64,000 bases of DNA from Bog-950 sp964631835. Lineage in GTDB: Bacteria; Bacteroidota; Bacteroidia; Chitinophagales; LD1. This document shows, piece after piece, positions 17,731-26,802 of the stretch. Position numbers and translations under genes: made by a program. The stretch lies in the NCBI GenBank assembly GCA_964631835.1, contig CAZWAD010000002.1:214590-278589 (forward strand), in the 5' to 3' direction. Positions within the stretch are counted from its first letter, which is position 1. Each line of letters opens with the position of its first letter. Below the pieces are notes generated by a model that did not search any database, was not told the DNA's origin, and saw only the letters and a program-made list of their open reading frames with translations.

Positions 17731-18600
17731 ATGCTTGCAAAGCCCGAAACCGTAAAAGTTTCTTTACCCGATGGTTCGCATACCGCCATCAACATTTTCC
17801 ATACGCAGTCCGAAAACCCGAAAGCCGTTATTGTCATTTTTCCGGCAATGGGTGTAAAAGGAAACTACTACCGCCACTATGCCCGAACCTTAGCTGCGGA
17901 AAATATAAATGTGGTTACCATTGACCACCGGGGTCATGGTGGTTCGGGCGTTCGCCCTTCGCGCGAAATAAATTTCGGATACCGCGAACAAGTGGAAATG
18001 GAATACCCCTCCATAATTAACCGGGTGAAAGAAATATTTCCCCTGCAGAAGATAATAGTAATGGGCCACAGCCTGGGCGGGCAAATGGGCAGCATGTTCA
18101 TTAGCCGCTATCCTGAATTGGTTGACGGGTTTATTCTCAACGCCAGCTGTTCGGTATATTATAAGGGATGGAGGGAATACGCTGCCGGCATTTTGGCTTT
18201 CGCTAAGTTTTGCGATTTGCTCGCCAAAGCGCTGGGCTATTACCCCGGTAACAAGGTAAAGTTCGGAGGCAGGGAGGCGCGCGGAATTATTAAAGACTGG
18301 TACCATACCGCCCGCACCGGCAACTTTTCAGCCACCGGTTCGCATTATAATTATAACGAGGCCATGCACCGGTGCAAAACTCCCATTTTGGCGCTTACTT
18401 ACCAGGGCGACTCATCGGCACCGCCTGCCGCGCTTAAAAACCTGCTCAACAAGTTTGTTTCGGCAGAAAAGGAGTATCACCATGTTTTAAATCCTGCGTT
18501 TCCGAAAGAGAAGTATGACCACTACAGTTGGGTTAAAAAGCCGGAGATAAGCCTTGAGGTGATTAACAAGTGGGTGCAGAAAATTGCTCTGCATCATTAA
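17731..18600 (+). CDS. Alpha/beta hydrolase
   Basis: This 289-residue cytoplasmic protein without a signal peptide has the alpha/beta-hydrolase fold. The nucleophile elbow GHSLGG has Ser114. The preceding IDHRGHGGSG is the usual strand-4 region, and KYDHYSWV near the C-terminus supplies the likely catalytic histidine. An acid residue is probably the Asp in LTYQGDSSAP. The sequence resembles the lysophospholipase/serine-esterase subgroup (VIFPAMGVKGNYY), but the substrate cannot be deduced. It ends 21 nt before the convergent HTH gene. Confidence 0.85.
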   Translation: MLAKPETVKVSLPDGSHTAINIFHTQSENPKAVIVIFPAMGVKGNYYRHYARTLAAENINVVTIDHRGHGGSGVRPSREINFGYREQVEMEYPSIINRVKEIFPLQKIIVMGHSLGGQMGSMFISRYPELVDGFILNASCSVYYKGWREYAAGILAFAKFCDLLAKALGYYPGNKVKFGGREARGIIKDWYHTARTGNFSATGSHYNYNEAMHRCKTPILALTYQGDSSAPPAALKNLLNKFVSAEKEYHHVLNPAFPKEKYDHYSWVKKPEISLEVINKWVQKIALHH

Positions 18601-18621
18601 AACTTCAGTTAGTTAAGCGAG

Positions 18622-19047
18622 CTACAACTGTTTTGCCATCATCACCTTTTCCAGCACTTCGAGTTTGGCTTTCAGTATTTTGTTTTCTTCTTCCAGGTTT
18701 TGATTTTGGACGGCTTGCTGTTTCAGCAATTCGTTTTCGGTTTTCAGTTGCGCGTTTTCGGCTTGCAGCGGATGGGGCTGCGGCTTTACATTCGGGTGGT
18801 ACTGCAGCAGCAGGTTTTCGCCAAGTATTTCGCTGATACGCAGCAGTTGCTGAACGCTCATCCATTTTCTTTCAAAAAGCCGGTACACATTGCTTCGGGT
18901 TACGCCCAGCATTTGCGCAAATTGAACCGGGGTAATTCGTTTTTCTTCCAGTTTATTTTTGATAAACGCCCCGATAGAAAAAGGCTTATAGGCATAACTT
19001 GCACCCGAAGGCTTTGCCGGTTGAGCGGGTTTCGATGTTCTTTTCAT
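18622..19047 (-). CDS. HTH regulator with C-terminal coiled coil
   Basis: This 141-residue protein has three parts: a basic, proline-rich N-terminal tail (~residues 1-22), an XRE/phage-repressor-like helix-turn-helix (ITPVQFAQMLGVTRSNVYRL, residues ~39-60), and a long C-terminal leucine-rich coiled coil (ENAQLKTENELLKQQ, EEENKILKAKLEVLEKVM) for dimerisation or higher assembly. It lacks a ligand domain. The start at 19047 faces an unusual 21-bp periodic region (19053-19280), which could be its operator region or a decayed gene. Target genes are unknown. Confidence 0.8.
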   Translation of the reverse strand: MKRTSKPAQPAKPSGASYAYKPFSIGAFIKNKLEEKRITPVQFAQMLGVTRSNVYRLFERKWMSVQQLLRISEILGENLLLQYHPNVKPQPHPLQAENAQLKTENELLKQQAVQNQNLEEENKILKAKLEVLEKVMMAKQL

Positions 19048-19052
19048 GGTTT

Positions 19053-19409
19053 GTGCTTTATTTTAAAGTAAAAGTTGGTTTAGAAGACCCGAAAGTGTCC
19101 TCAATTGATGTAAAAGTAATATAAAATGATGGAAAAGTAAATTTAGTTGATGTAATTGCTTTTTATATTGATACTTATACATCTTACAATGATGCTGTAG
19201 AGTATTTAGTTAATGTAAATGTTGTTTCCGGTGATGTTTTATTATAATCAGTTGATGAAAATGTGTCTGCTTATGATACAACTGAAGTCCGGTTTACCTC
19301 TTCGGAACACGCTTTTAAAACTGCGGAAAGGTTTTTTGAGCTAAGGGAAAGTGAAATGGTACAGAAAAAAACTCCGCGTCAGGATGCGGAGTTAAATTCG
19401 GTAAATTAA
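19053..19409 (+). other. 21-bp periodic region; possible decayed heptad-repeat reading frame
   Basis: Across 19104-19281 a tgat/taat-centred motif recurs at exactly 21-bp steps: 19104, 19125, 19146, 19167, 19188, 19209, 19230, 19251, 19272. In the frame starting at 19053 (GTG) this reads as nine successive seven-residue units, each with Asp or Asn at the same position (for example NLVDVIAFYIDTYTSYND). The frame is broken by TAA at 19122-19124 and 19245-19247 and then runs on to 19409. It could be a pseudogene of a repeat protein or iterated binding sites spaced two helical turns apart. I do not recognise it. Confidence 0.5.
19364..19393 (-). terminator. Intrinsic terminator of the redoxin gene
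   Basis: A perfect 8-bp stem, aactccgc (19370-19377) with gcggagtt (19386-19393), is followed on the minus strand by seven T residues, 30 nt after the stop codon of the redoxin gene. Confidence 0.85.
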
Positions 19410-19422
19410 CAGAAAGCTGTTT

Positions 19423-20025
19423 TCAACTTTTTTTCCACTTAATGGTGCAGCCAATGGCTTTGGTAAAATCGGGAGTTACCGGTTTGCCGGCAATAAGCGC
19501 CTCCACGGCATTCTCCACATATTTTTCCTTCACCTCTTTTTCGCTGCCGCTGTTATCGTCAATAGCGCCAATGTATTTAACCACGTTGGCGCCTCCCTCT
19601 TTCTGCAAAATGTAAACATGAGGCGTTCGCGATGCGCCAAAAGCCGTGGCAATAGCCTGCGACTCATCGTGCAGGTACGGGAAGGTGAACTTCTTTTCTT
19701 TCGCCCGAATCTTCATATTCTCAAAATCATCGGAGGGGTGGCTCACCGGGTCGTTCGGGTTAATGGCAATAACCGGGTAGCCTTTGTTCTTGTATTTTTT
19801 GTCGAGCTTAATCAGCCGGTCTTCATACTTAATGCTGAAGGGGCAGTGGTTGCAGGTAAACACTACAATAAAACCTTTCGCCTCTTTATAATCAGCCAGC
19901 GAAACCATTTTATCATCCACATTTTTCAGCGAAAAATCAGCGGCCTTGTCGCCCACCTGGTAACCGGTTTCACTTTTAAACGAAAGAAACATAATTGCTG
20001 CGCAGATAAACAGGAACTTTTTCAT
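19423..20025 (-). CDS. Secreted thioredoxin-fold protein (redoxin/AhpC-TSA type)
   Basis: This 200-residue protein has a signal peptide (MKKFLFICAAIMFLSF). The mature part follows the thiol-peroxidase/thioredoxin pattern: GDKAADFSLKNVDDKMVSL, then VFTCNHCPFS with a CxxC (CNHC), then the cis-proline region SRTPHVYIL. The NHCPFS type belongs to the redoxin-domain thioredoxin-like proteins often annotated in Bacteroidota. It probably handles disulfide or peroxide chemistry in the periplasm. It has its own terminator. A second thioredoxin-like gene lies upstream on the same strand but is separated by a 180-nt region holding a dispersed repeat. Confidence 0.9.
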   Translation of the reverse strand: MKKFLFICAAIMFLSFKSETGYQVGDKAADFSLKNVDDKMVSLADYKEAKGFIVVFTCNHCPFSIKYEDRLIKLDKKYKNKGYPVIAINPNDPVSHPSDDFENMKIRAKEKKFTFPYLHDESQAIATAFGASRTPHVYILQKEGGANVVKYIGAIDDNSGSEKEVKEKYVENAVEALIAGKPVTPDFTKAIGCTIKWKKS

Positions 20026-20079
20026 AACGATTGAATTTTGATTTGTGAATAAATGAATTTCAAATATTAATAAGAACGA

Positions 20080-20197
20080 CTGTTATATTGAGCGAAGCCT
20101 TGCGGAGCAGCTTGCCCCGCTGTGGCGGGGAAATACTTTGTATTTAAAACCAAATGCAAGATTCTTCGTTCCGCAGAGCCGGCACTCAGAATGACAG
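20080..20197. repeat. Dispersed inverted-repeat element (cattctgag type)
   Basis: The ends form imperfect inverted repeats (ctgttatattgagcg against the complement of the right end, ctgtcattctgagtg). Inside is a perfect G/C hairpin (ccccgc tgtg gcgggg, 20115-20130) and a gattcttcgttccgc motif. Elements of this look (tgtcattctgag...gaagaatct) are common intergenic repeats in Bacteroidota. No coding capacity is seen. Confidence 0.65.
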
Positions 20198-20205
20198 GTC
20201 ATTTT

Positions 20206-20685
20206 TTATTCCAGCAGTTTTTCAATCACCGAATCTAACTCACTTTGCGTAAACTCACCCTCGCGGTGAAAAAGCTTTTTTCCGTTTTTATAAATTATTG
20301 TGAAAGGAATCGAGCCGCCCCACTGCTTCTCAATTTTGTCAATCCAGATATTGGGGTTGCCGGCATCAAGCAAATAAGAAGGGGTTGAAATATTTTTTTG
20401 CTTCAGAAATTTCTCTACCGTAGCTTTTTCCTTCGGATAATTAAGGCTTACAAAAACCACTTTCACCTTTTGTGTGGCATACTTTGCACTGGCCGCTTCG
20501 AAAAATGGCATTTCGGCAACACAAGGCTTGCACCAGGTTGCCCAAAAGTTGACTATGTATAACGTATCATTAGGGCGGATGGTTTGTTGTTGAAGCTGCT
20601 CCAGAGTAACAGTATACACTTCGGAAGTATGAACACCGGCACCGGTGAGCAGAAAAAATGCCGTCAGTAATGTAAACCCTTTCAT
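20206..20685 (-). CDS. TlpA-like thioredoxin family protein
   Basis: This 159-residue protein has a short signal sequence (FTLLTAFFLLTGAGVHT) and a thioredoxin fold. The active site is NFWATWCKPCVAEMP (WCxxC with KP between the cysteines), the TlpA/ResA type. IPFTIIYKNGKKLFHREGEF supplies the cis-proline loop. It is expected to reduce disulfides in the periplasm, for example during cytochrome c maturation; the lone P460-like haem protein in this window would be a possible client, which is speculation. It is preceded by a ~110-nt region and is not tightly linked to neighbours. Confidence 0.9.
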   Translation of the reverse strand: MKGFTLLTAFFLLTGAGVHTSEVYTVTLEQLQQQTIRPNDTLYIVNFWATWCKPCVAEMPFFEAASAKYATQKVKVVFVSLNYPKEKATVEKFLKQKNISTPSYLLDAGNPNIWIDKIEKQWGGSIPFTIIYKNGKKLFHREGEFTQSELDSVIEKLLE

Positions 20686-20794
20686 TTTCTGGACGCTAAA
20701 ATCGCCTTTTGTGAAGAACTAATTTGCAAAAAAATCAAAACGGTGGTGTAAAAAACCGCAGGGCATTTATTTTTACTGCATAAACGAAAACAAC

Positions 20795-21616
20795 ATGAAA
20801 AAAATATACATCCTCTTTACAGCCGTCCTGGCGTTAAGCACAGCGCACGCGCAAAACCCTATTCCTAATGCCAATTTCAGCACTTACTGGCCCTCTAACC
20901 CCGGACAGCCCAACGGCTGGACCGACAGCCGCGACATCGCACAGGTATCGCCCGGCAACGGCAATGGAGGTGTGGGCTGGGCTGCCCAGGGTTATAAGAG
21001 CGCCAACACTTACCCCGCCTTTATTACCAGCAGTGGCGGAAACGGAATAAACATTTCTACACCCTATTCTTTCTTTCACCTGTACTACAAGTTTACCAGT
21101 GTAAGCGGTGACTTTTTGATAATTAATGTAACCGTGCGTAACTCCTCCGGCACACAAATAGGCTCGGGAGTTTTTCAGCAAACAAACAACGTAGGAACCT
21201 TCACCCCGCTCACTATTCCCATTAATTACAGCGGCACCGGAGCGGTGAATGATGTAATTATAAGCGTGCTGATGAACCCTACCAGCGGTGCAAACCCGCA
21301 TGTGGGCTCCAACTTTATTATTGACGATTTGTCGCTCACTACCACTCCCTCGGCATTAGGCGAAATTGAAAAAGAATCACCTGCACTGGCTTTGGAACCT
21401 AACCCGGCAACTAACTTTGTTCAGATTCATGTAAGCGATTTGCCTTCAAAAACAGCTGAGCTTAAAATTACAAACGCTCTGGGACAAACTGTTATCGAGA
21501 AAATGCTCAATTCAAATATCGAAACAATAGACATCAGCGGGCTGCCTGCGGGCTATTATTTCGTTGCCGTTAAAAATGACGGAGCGGTAAGAACCAGGAG
21601 GCTTGTGATTAATTAG
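20795..21616 (+). CDS. Secreted protein with T9SS type A sorting domain
   Basis: This 273-residue protein has a signal peptide (MKKIYILFTAVLALSTAHAQ) and a jelly-roll-like beta-rich middle (NANFSTYWPSNPGQPNGWTD, then NFIIDDLSLTT). The middle resembles carbohydrate-binding-like modules that start with N..F......P.GW. Residues ~200-273 are the sorting domain (ALEPNPATNFVQIHVSD, ITNALGQTVIEKML, PAGYYFVAVKNDGAVRTRRL). No catalytic motif was seen. It is likely a surface or released adhesion/binding protein. It ends 6 nt before the convergent enolase gene. Confidence 0.87.
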   Translation: MKKIYILFTAVLALSTAHAQNPIPNANFSTYWPSNPGQPNGWTDSRDIAQVSPGNGNGGVGWAAQGYKSANTYPAFITSSGGNGINISTPYSFFHLYYKFTSVSGDFLIINVTVRNSSGTQIGSGVFQQTNNVGTFTPLTIPINYSGTGAVNDVIISVLMNPTSGANPHVGSNFIIDDLSLTTTPSALGEIEKESPALALEPNPATNFVQIHVSDLPSKTAELKITNALGQTVIEKMLNSNIETIDISGLPAGYYFVAVKNDGAVRTRRLVIN

Positions 21617-21622
21617 TAAAGC

Positions 21623-22912
21623 CTATTTTAAATACTTAAACCTCTTTCCGGGATACACGGCCATAGGCCCCAGTTCTTCTTCAATCCTCAGCAGTTGATT
21701 GTATTTGGCAATTCTATCGGTGCGCGAAGCCGAACCGGTTTTGATTTGCCCGCAGTTAAGGGCAACCGCTAAGTCCGCAATAGTAGTATCTTCTGTTTCA
21801 CCGCTGCGGTGGCTCATAACTGAAGTAAAAGAGTTTTTGTGAGCAAGATTCACGGCATTGATGGTTTCAGTCAGCGTTCCTATTTGGTTTACTTTAATCA
21901 GAATGGAGTTCGCAATTCCCGAATCAATGCCCTGCTGCAACCGGTTGACGTTGGTCACAAACAAATCATCGCCTACCAGCTGAACTTTCTTGCCCACTTT
22001 TTTAGTGAGCAGTTCCCAGCCTTTCCAGTCATCTTCAGCCATACCATCTTCAATAGAAAGAATAGGATATTTTTTGCACCAGTTTTCCCAGTAAGCAACC
22101 ATCTCCTCGCTCTTCAGTTTCTTACCCCCTGACTTATGGAAATGATAAACCTTCGCTTTTTCATCATAAAACTCGGTAGAGGCGGCATCCATGGCAATGA
22201 AAATATCCTTGCCGGGTTTGTAGCCTTCCTTTTCAATGGCTTCAAGAACCGTTTCAATCGCTTCTTCGTTTGATTTTATTTCGGGGGCAAAGCCGCCTTC
22301 GTCACCTACGTTGGTTGAGTATCCTTTCTTTTTGAGAACCGATTTAAGGTTGTGAAAAATTTCTACCCCCATGCGCAAGGCATCTTTGAAAGTATCAGCA
22401 CCGGTGGGCATAATCATAAACTCCTGGAAGTCTATTTTGTTATCGGCATGTGCGCCTCCGTTCAGGATATTCATTAAAGGAACAGGAAGGGTGTTCGCAT
22501 TGGTTCCGCCCACGTAGCGGTAGAGCGGCATTCCCAGTTCTTCGGCAACCGCTTTTGCCGAAGCCAATGAAACGGCAAGAATGGCGTTAGCTCCCAATTT
22601 GGCTTTGTTGGGAGTTCCGTCAAGTAAAATTAGGATTTGGTCAATGGCGTTTTGCTCGAAAATGTTTACGCCTTCCAGTTCCTTGGCAATAGTGGTATTG
22701 ATATTCTCCACAGCCTTCAAAACGCCTTTTCCGTTGTGCCTCTTCTTATCGCCATCGCGAAGTTCTACGGCTTCGTGTTTTCCTGTAGAAGCGCCCGAAG
22801 GAACAATAGCTCTTCCGAGTGTTCCGTTAGTGGTTATTACATCTGCCTCTACAGTAGGGTTTCCCCTTGAATCGAATACCTGGCGGGCGTGTATTTTCTG
22901 GATTTGTGCCAT
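21623..22912 (-). CDS. eno: Enolase
   Basis: This 429-residue protein is full length and highly conserved. It interconverts 2-phosphoglycerate and phosphoenolpyruvate in glycolysis. Visible signatures are the N-terminal ARQVFDSRGNPTVEADV and GASTGKHEAVELRDG, the metal-binding acidic segment PILSIEDGMAEDDW, LVGDDLFVTN, and the active-site ILIKVNQIGTLTET and MSHRSGETEDTTIADL. It stands alone, divergent from the SprB-repeat protein with 119 nt between them, and convergent with the T9SS gene at 20795. Confidence 0.98.
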   Translation of the reverse strand: MAQIQKIHARQVFDSRGNPTVEADVITTNGTLGRAIVPSGASTGKHEAVELRDGDKKRHNGKGVLKAVENINTTIAKELEGVNIFEQNAIDQILILLDGTPNKAKLGANAILAVSLASAKAVAEELGMPLYRYVGGTNANTLPVPLMNILNGGAHADNKIDFQEFMIMPTGADTFKDALRMGVEIFHNLKSVLKKKGYSTNVGDEGGFAPEIKSNEEAIETVLEAIEKEGYKPGKDIFIAMDAASTEFYDEKAKVYHFHKSGGKKLKSEEMVAYWENWCKKYPILSIEDGMAEDDWKGWELLTKKVGKKVQLVGDDLFVTNVNRLQQGIDSGIANSILIKVNQIGTLTETINAVNLAHKNSFTSVMSHRSGETEDTTIADLAVALNCGQIKTGSASRTDRIAKYNQLLRIEEELGPMAVYPGKRFKYLK

Positions 22913-23031
22913 GAACTTGGGTTAATGGTAATAATAATGTAACAGGCGCGAACTTAAAAGTAACCCCGAACTTGTGCAACCGAATGGTAATAATACTTGT
23001 CATATCTGCTTTATCAGATTATATTTAACAT

Positions 23032-26000
23032 GTGAAAAGACACACACTTTTGTTGCTTTTTCTTATTGTTTATTCCTTGGCTTTTTCGCAAGGAGAGGCC
23101 GATTGGTGGTATTTCGGTACCCGGGCGGGGATTCATTTTAATCCCAATCCGGTTTCAGTAAATGGCGGTCAAATAAATACTACCGAGGGTGTGGCTTCTA
23201 TTTCAGATGCAAGCGGCAACCTTCTTTTTTATACCGATGGCTTAACCGTATATAATAAGAACCATACGGTAATGGCAAACGGAACCGGGTTAATGGGTGA
23301 CCCATCTTCTACTCAATCCGGTGTAATCGTGCAAAAACCCGGGAGCCGGTTCGAATATTATCTTTTTACGGCAGCGCTTCCGGGCTCAAACGGGTACCGG
23401 TATTCGGTGATTGACATGAATTTGAATGGCGGGCTTGGGGGAGTAACGGCTGTAAAGAATGTTTTGATGTACAGCCCTTCCACCGAAAAAATCTGTGCCG
23501 TGCGCCATTGCAACAACAACGATGTCTGGATTATCACGCATCACTGGGGAAGCAACGAGTTCAGAACCTACCTGCTTACTTCCACCGGATTAAGCGCACC
23601 GGTTATCAGCAGTACTGGTACGGTGCATAGCGGCAATACCGGAATGGCTATCGGCTGTATGAAAGCTTCGCCCGATGGAAATAAGCTCGCGGTAGCCATG
23701 CGCTATACTTCAGGCGGAAGCAGTTCCAGTATTCTTGAGCTATTTGATTTTAATAATACCACCGGTGTGGTTTCCACCCCGGTAAACCTCGGCACAGGTT
23801 TCACTTATGCTTACGGGCTTGAGTTTTCACCCGATGGGAGCCGGCTTTATGCAAACAGTTCGCAAAGCGGGGCTATATATCAGTTTAATATGTGCGCGGG
23901 TAATTCAGCACAGATTGCGGCTTCAAAAACCCAAATCGGAACCTCAACAACTGGCTGGATGGGAACCATGCAGATTGGACCGGATAAGAAAGTTTATGTG
24001 GCGCGTTATGCAACTGCCTACATTGGAGTTATTAACAGTCCGAATACTTTGGGCAATGGATGCAATTACGTTGACAACGGAGTTGCTTTGGGAACTAATC
24101 AGAGTACTTTCGGCTTGCCTAATTTTGCTCCGAATTATTTCAGCGTTTACACCCCTACTCTGGCATCATCAATAAATTGCCTGACAGGAAATTTCAGCTA
24201 CACCATGCCACCGCCATCGTGTACCGGTTCAGGAGTTGTTCAATCCATGTCATGGAATTTCGGAGATGTAGCAAGCGGAGTGAATAATACTTCAACCTTA
24301 GCTGCGCCTTCACATACTTTTTCTTCGCCCGGTAATTACACCGTAAAACTTACTTTAAATTTCAACTGCTATTCAGATACCGGAATACTTTCTGTTAATG
24401 TAGTATCATGCGGCACAACGGTTTCTGGAGTTGGTGATGCTGTTTGCGAAGGAGGCTGCGGAAACATATCTGCAACGGCCGCCAACGGAACTCCTCCCTA
24501 TACTTACACATGGACACCGAACATTGGCACCGGTCCCGGTCCGTTTTCGGTTTGTCCGACCACCACAACTAACTATAAAGTTGTTGCTACCGATGCCGCA
24601 GGGTTTAAAGATTCTACCATTATTCAGCTCCTTGTAAATACCTTACCTGTTGCTACTGCATCATCAACGGATATTACCTGCTTCGGTTCGGTAAATGGAA
24701 CTGCGACTGCCTCTGCTACGGGTAACTCACCTTTTACTTATTCATGGAATACAACACCGGTTCAAACTACAGCTATTGCAAATAATCTCGGAGCAGGAAA
24801 CTATACTGTGGTTATCACCGATATAAACGGATGCTCTTCTTCCGTAAGCACCCCGGTTTCTGAGCCGGCATTGCTCAACATCAGTATTAGTTCATTTAAC
24901 AACGTAAGTTGCAACGGAGCCGCTGACGGCTCAGCGGTTTCAACCGCTTCGGGCGGAGTAACTCCTTATGCTTATAGCTGGAATACCTCACCGGTGCAAA
25001 CAACTTCCACGGCAAGTAATCTTTCAGGAGGAACTTATACGGTTGTTGTAACCGATGCAAACAATTGCACGGCTTCTGCTTCGGTTACTATTTCAGAAGC
25101 AACTGCGCTTGTAGTTTCCATGAATCCACCAATTAACATAAGGTGCTTTGGCGGCAATGATGGTTCAGCTTCGGTGAATACATCAGGTGGTATTACGCCT
25201 TACGCTTATGCATGGAATACCACACCGGTGCAGACAACTTCAACCGCTTCTAACCTCACTGCCGGAAATTATAATGTGGTGGTTACGGATGCCAATAGCT
25301 GTAGTGCTTCCGCATCGGTAACTATTTCTGAACCGGCTGCTTTTACAGTAAACGTCACTTCGCAAACAAATGTTAGCTGTAATAGTGGAAATGATGGCTC
25401 AGCCACTGCCACCGTTGCGGGCGGGGTTACTCCTTATAATTTTGCATGGAGCACTACACCGGTTCAGGCTTCGCCAACCGCTTCAAACCTTTCTGCTGCT
25501 ACTTACCAAGTGGTGGTAACGGATGCAAACAGTTGCAGTGCATCAGCATCGGTAACCATTTCCGAACCGGCATTGCTGAATGTAAGCATAGGTCAGTTTG
25601 CAGATGTAAGTTGTTTCGGAGCGAATGACGGCTCGGCAACTACGGTAGTAACCGGTGGAACAGGAGCTTACAATTACACGTGGAATACTAATCCGGTTCA
25701 AACTACTTCTAATGCCACCAATCTTTCAGGCGGAACATTTGATGTAATGGTTACCGATGGAAATAACTGCACGGCTTCCGTATCAGTAACTATTTCTGAA
25801 CCGGCTTTGCTTACGGTGTTCATCAATTCAACTACCGATGTAAGCTGCTTTGGCGGAAACAACGGCTCGGCTTCGGTAAATGTTTCCGGAGGTATAAGTC
25901 CTTATACCTACAACTGGAACACCACACCTCCGCAAACTTCATCTTCCGCTACTAATCTTTCTGCCGGAAATTATTCGGTTCTTGTTACCGACAACAACTC

Positions 26001-26802
26001 CTGCCCTGCTACCGTTTCGGCAACAATTTCTGAACCTCCTTTATTATCTCTTACCCTAGGAACGCTGATTCCTCCCACTTGCAATGGGTATGCTGACGGT
26101 GAGGTTTCCGTAACTGCCACCGGTGGAACCCCGGCTTATCAATTTGTATGGAATACAATTCCGGCACAAACAAGTTCCTCAGCAACCAATTTAATCGGTG
26201 GAAATTATTCCGTAACCGTTACCGATGCCAATGGATGTTCGGTGGCGCAGACCCTTTCAATTACAGAGCCGCCATTGCTTACGGTAAGCGTGAACCCTTA
26301 TCCGAAAGTTGAAATTTACAGCGGAGATAACGTTACGCTCACCGCAACTCCTTCGTACACTCCCGTAAATTATTTGTGGCAGCCTACGTTCGGGCTTAGC
26401 TGCGCCAATTGCGCTTCCACCATTGCATCGCCCGTTTCAACTACTACTTATACGGTTATTGTAAGCGATGCGAACAACTGTCAGGCACAGGCTTCGGTGG
26501 AGGTGATTGTGCTTTTCCGCCACAATATTTTTATACCCAACGCCTTTAGCCCGAATGGCGATGGCAGCAATGATTTCTTCGAAATTTTCGGAACGCTTGA
26601 ACAAATTCAATACCTCGCTGTTCAGGTTTTTAACCGCTGGGGCGAAAAGGTGTATGAATCGAACGAGCACCATTTCCGCTGGGACGGAACTTACAGGGGC
26701 GAAAAAATACCTACAGGGGTTTACACCTACCAGTTAAAGCTCACCTTTTTAGATGGCCAGCGCGATGAACTGCGCAAAGGCTCGGTAACGGTTTTGAGGT
26801 AG
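23032..26802 (+). CDS. SprB-repeat surface protein with T9SS type B (gliding-type) C-terminus
   Basis: This 1256-residue protein has a GTG start and a signal peptide (LLLLFLIVYSLAFS). The parts in order are an N-terminal beta-propeller-like region (residues ~20-375, WWYFGTRAGIHFNPNP..., LLFYTDGLTVYN), a PKD domain (~390-458, SMSWNFGDVASG), and seven SprB repeats (~540-1085). Each repeat is ~77 residues, beginning around [TV]SCFGG.DGSA, with the core TPY.Y.WNT.PVQT and VTDAN.C.ASASVTISEP. The C-terminal gliding-motility-associated domain (NIFIPNAFSPNGDGSNDFF, QVFNRWGEKVYES, PTGVYTYQLKL) directs T9SS type B export. Related repeats occur in the mobile adhesin SprB of gliding flavobacteria; whether this cell glides is not shown. 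Confidence 0.93.
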   Translation: MKRHTLLLLFLIVYSLAFSQGEADWWYFGTRAGIHFNPNPVSVNGGQINTTEGVASISDASGNLLFYTDGLTVYNKNHTVMANGTGLMGDPSSTQSGVIVQKPGSRFEYYLFTAALPGSNGYRYSVIDMNLNGGLGGVTAVKNVLMYSPSTEKICAVRHCNNNDVWIITHHWGSNEFRTYLLTSTGLSAPVISSTGTVHSGNTGMAIGCMKASPDGNKLAVAMRYTSGGSSSSILELFDFNNTTGVVSTPVNLGTGFTYAYGLEFSPDGSRLYANSSQSGAIYQFNMCAGNSAQIAASKTQIGTSTTGWMGTMQIGPDKKVYVARYATAYIGVINSPNTLGNGCNYVDNGVALGTNQSTFGLPNFAPNYFSVYTPTLASSINCLTGNFSYTMPPPSCTGSGVVQSMSWNFGDVASGVNNTSTLAAPSHTFSSPGNYTVKLTLNFNCYSDTGILSVNVVSCGTTVSGVGDAVCEGGCGNISATAANGTPPYTYTWTPNIGTGPGPFSVCPTTTTNYKVVATDAAGFKDSTIIQLLVNTLPVATASSTDITCFGSVNGTATASATGNSPFTYSWNTTPVQTTAIANNLGAGNYTVVITDINGCSSSVSTPVSEPALLNISISSFNNVSCNGAADGSAVSTASGGVTPYAYSWNTSPVQTTSTASNLSGGTYTVVVTDANNCTASASVTISEATALVVSMNPPINIRCFGGNDGSASVNTSGGITPYAYAWNTTPVQTTSTASNLTAGNYNVVVTDANSCSASASVTISEPAAFTVNVTSQTNVSCNSGNDGSATATVAGGVTPYNFAWSTTPVQASPTASNLSAATYQVVVTDANSCSASASVTISEPALLNVSIGQFADVSCFGANDGSATTVVTGGTGAYNYTWNTNPVQTTSNATNLSGGTFDVMVTDGNNCTASVSVTISEPALLTVFINSTTDVSCFGGNNGSASVNVSGGISPYTYNWNTTPPQTSSSATNLSAGNYSVLVTDNNSCPATVSATISEPPLLSLTLGTLIPPTCNGYADGEVSVTATGGTPAYQFVWNTIPAQTSSSATNLIGGNYSVTVTDANGCSVAQTLSITEPPLLTVSVNPYPKVEIYSGDNVTLTATPSYTPVNYLWQPTFGLSCANCASTIASPVSTTTYTVIVSDANNCQAQASVEVIVLFRHNIFIPNAFSPNGDGSNDFFEIFGTLEQIQYLAVQVFNRWGEKVYESNEHHFRWDGTYRGEKIPTGVYTYQLKLTFLDGQRDELRKGSVTVLR
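24660..26310 (+). repeat. Seven in-frame SprB repeats (~231-234 bp each)
   Basis: Seven tandem coding units, each about 77-78 codons, start near each [TIV][ST]C(F/N)G segment. Neighbouring units share long stretches at protein level, such as VTDANNCTASASVTISE and VTDANSCSASASVTISEP, but synonymous codons vary. The copies are therefore old and kept by selection rather than fresh DNA duplications. Confidence 0.85.

Noticed and set aside
20834..21301. 155-residue minus-strand frame in the T9SS gene at 20795
   Set aside because: Gly/Val/Ala-rich shadow of the sense coding region.
24660..26310. Repeat array as noncoding satellite
   Set aside because: The units are in frame, encode SprB repeats and differ mainly by synonymous changes.
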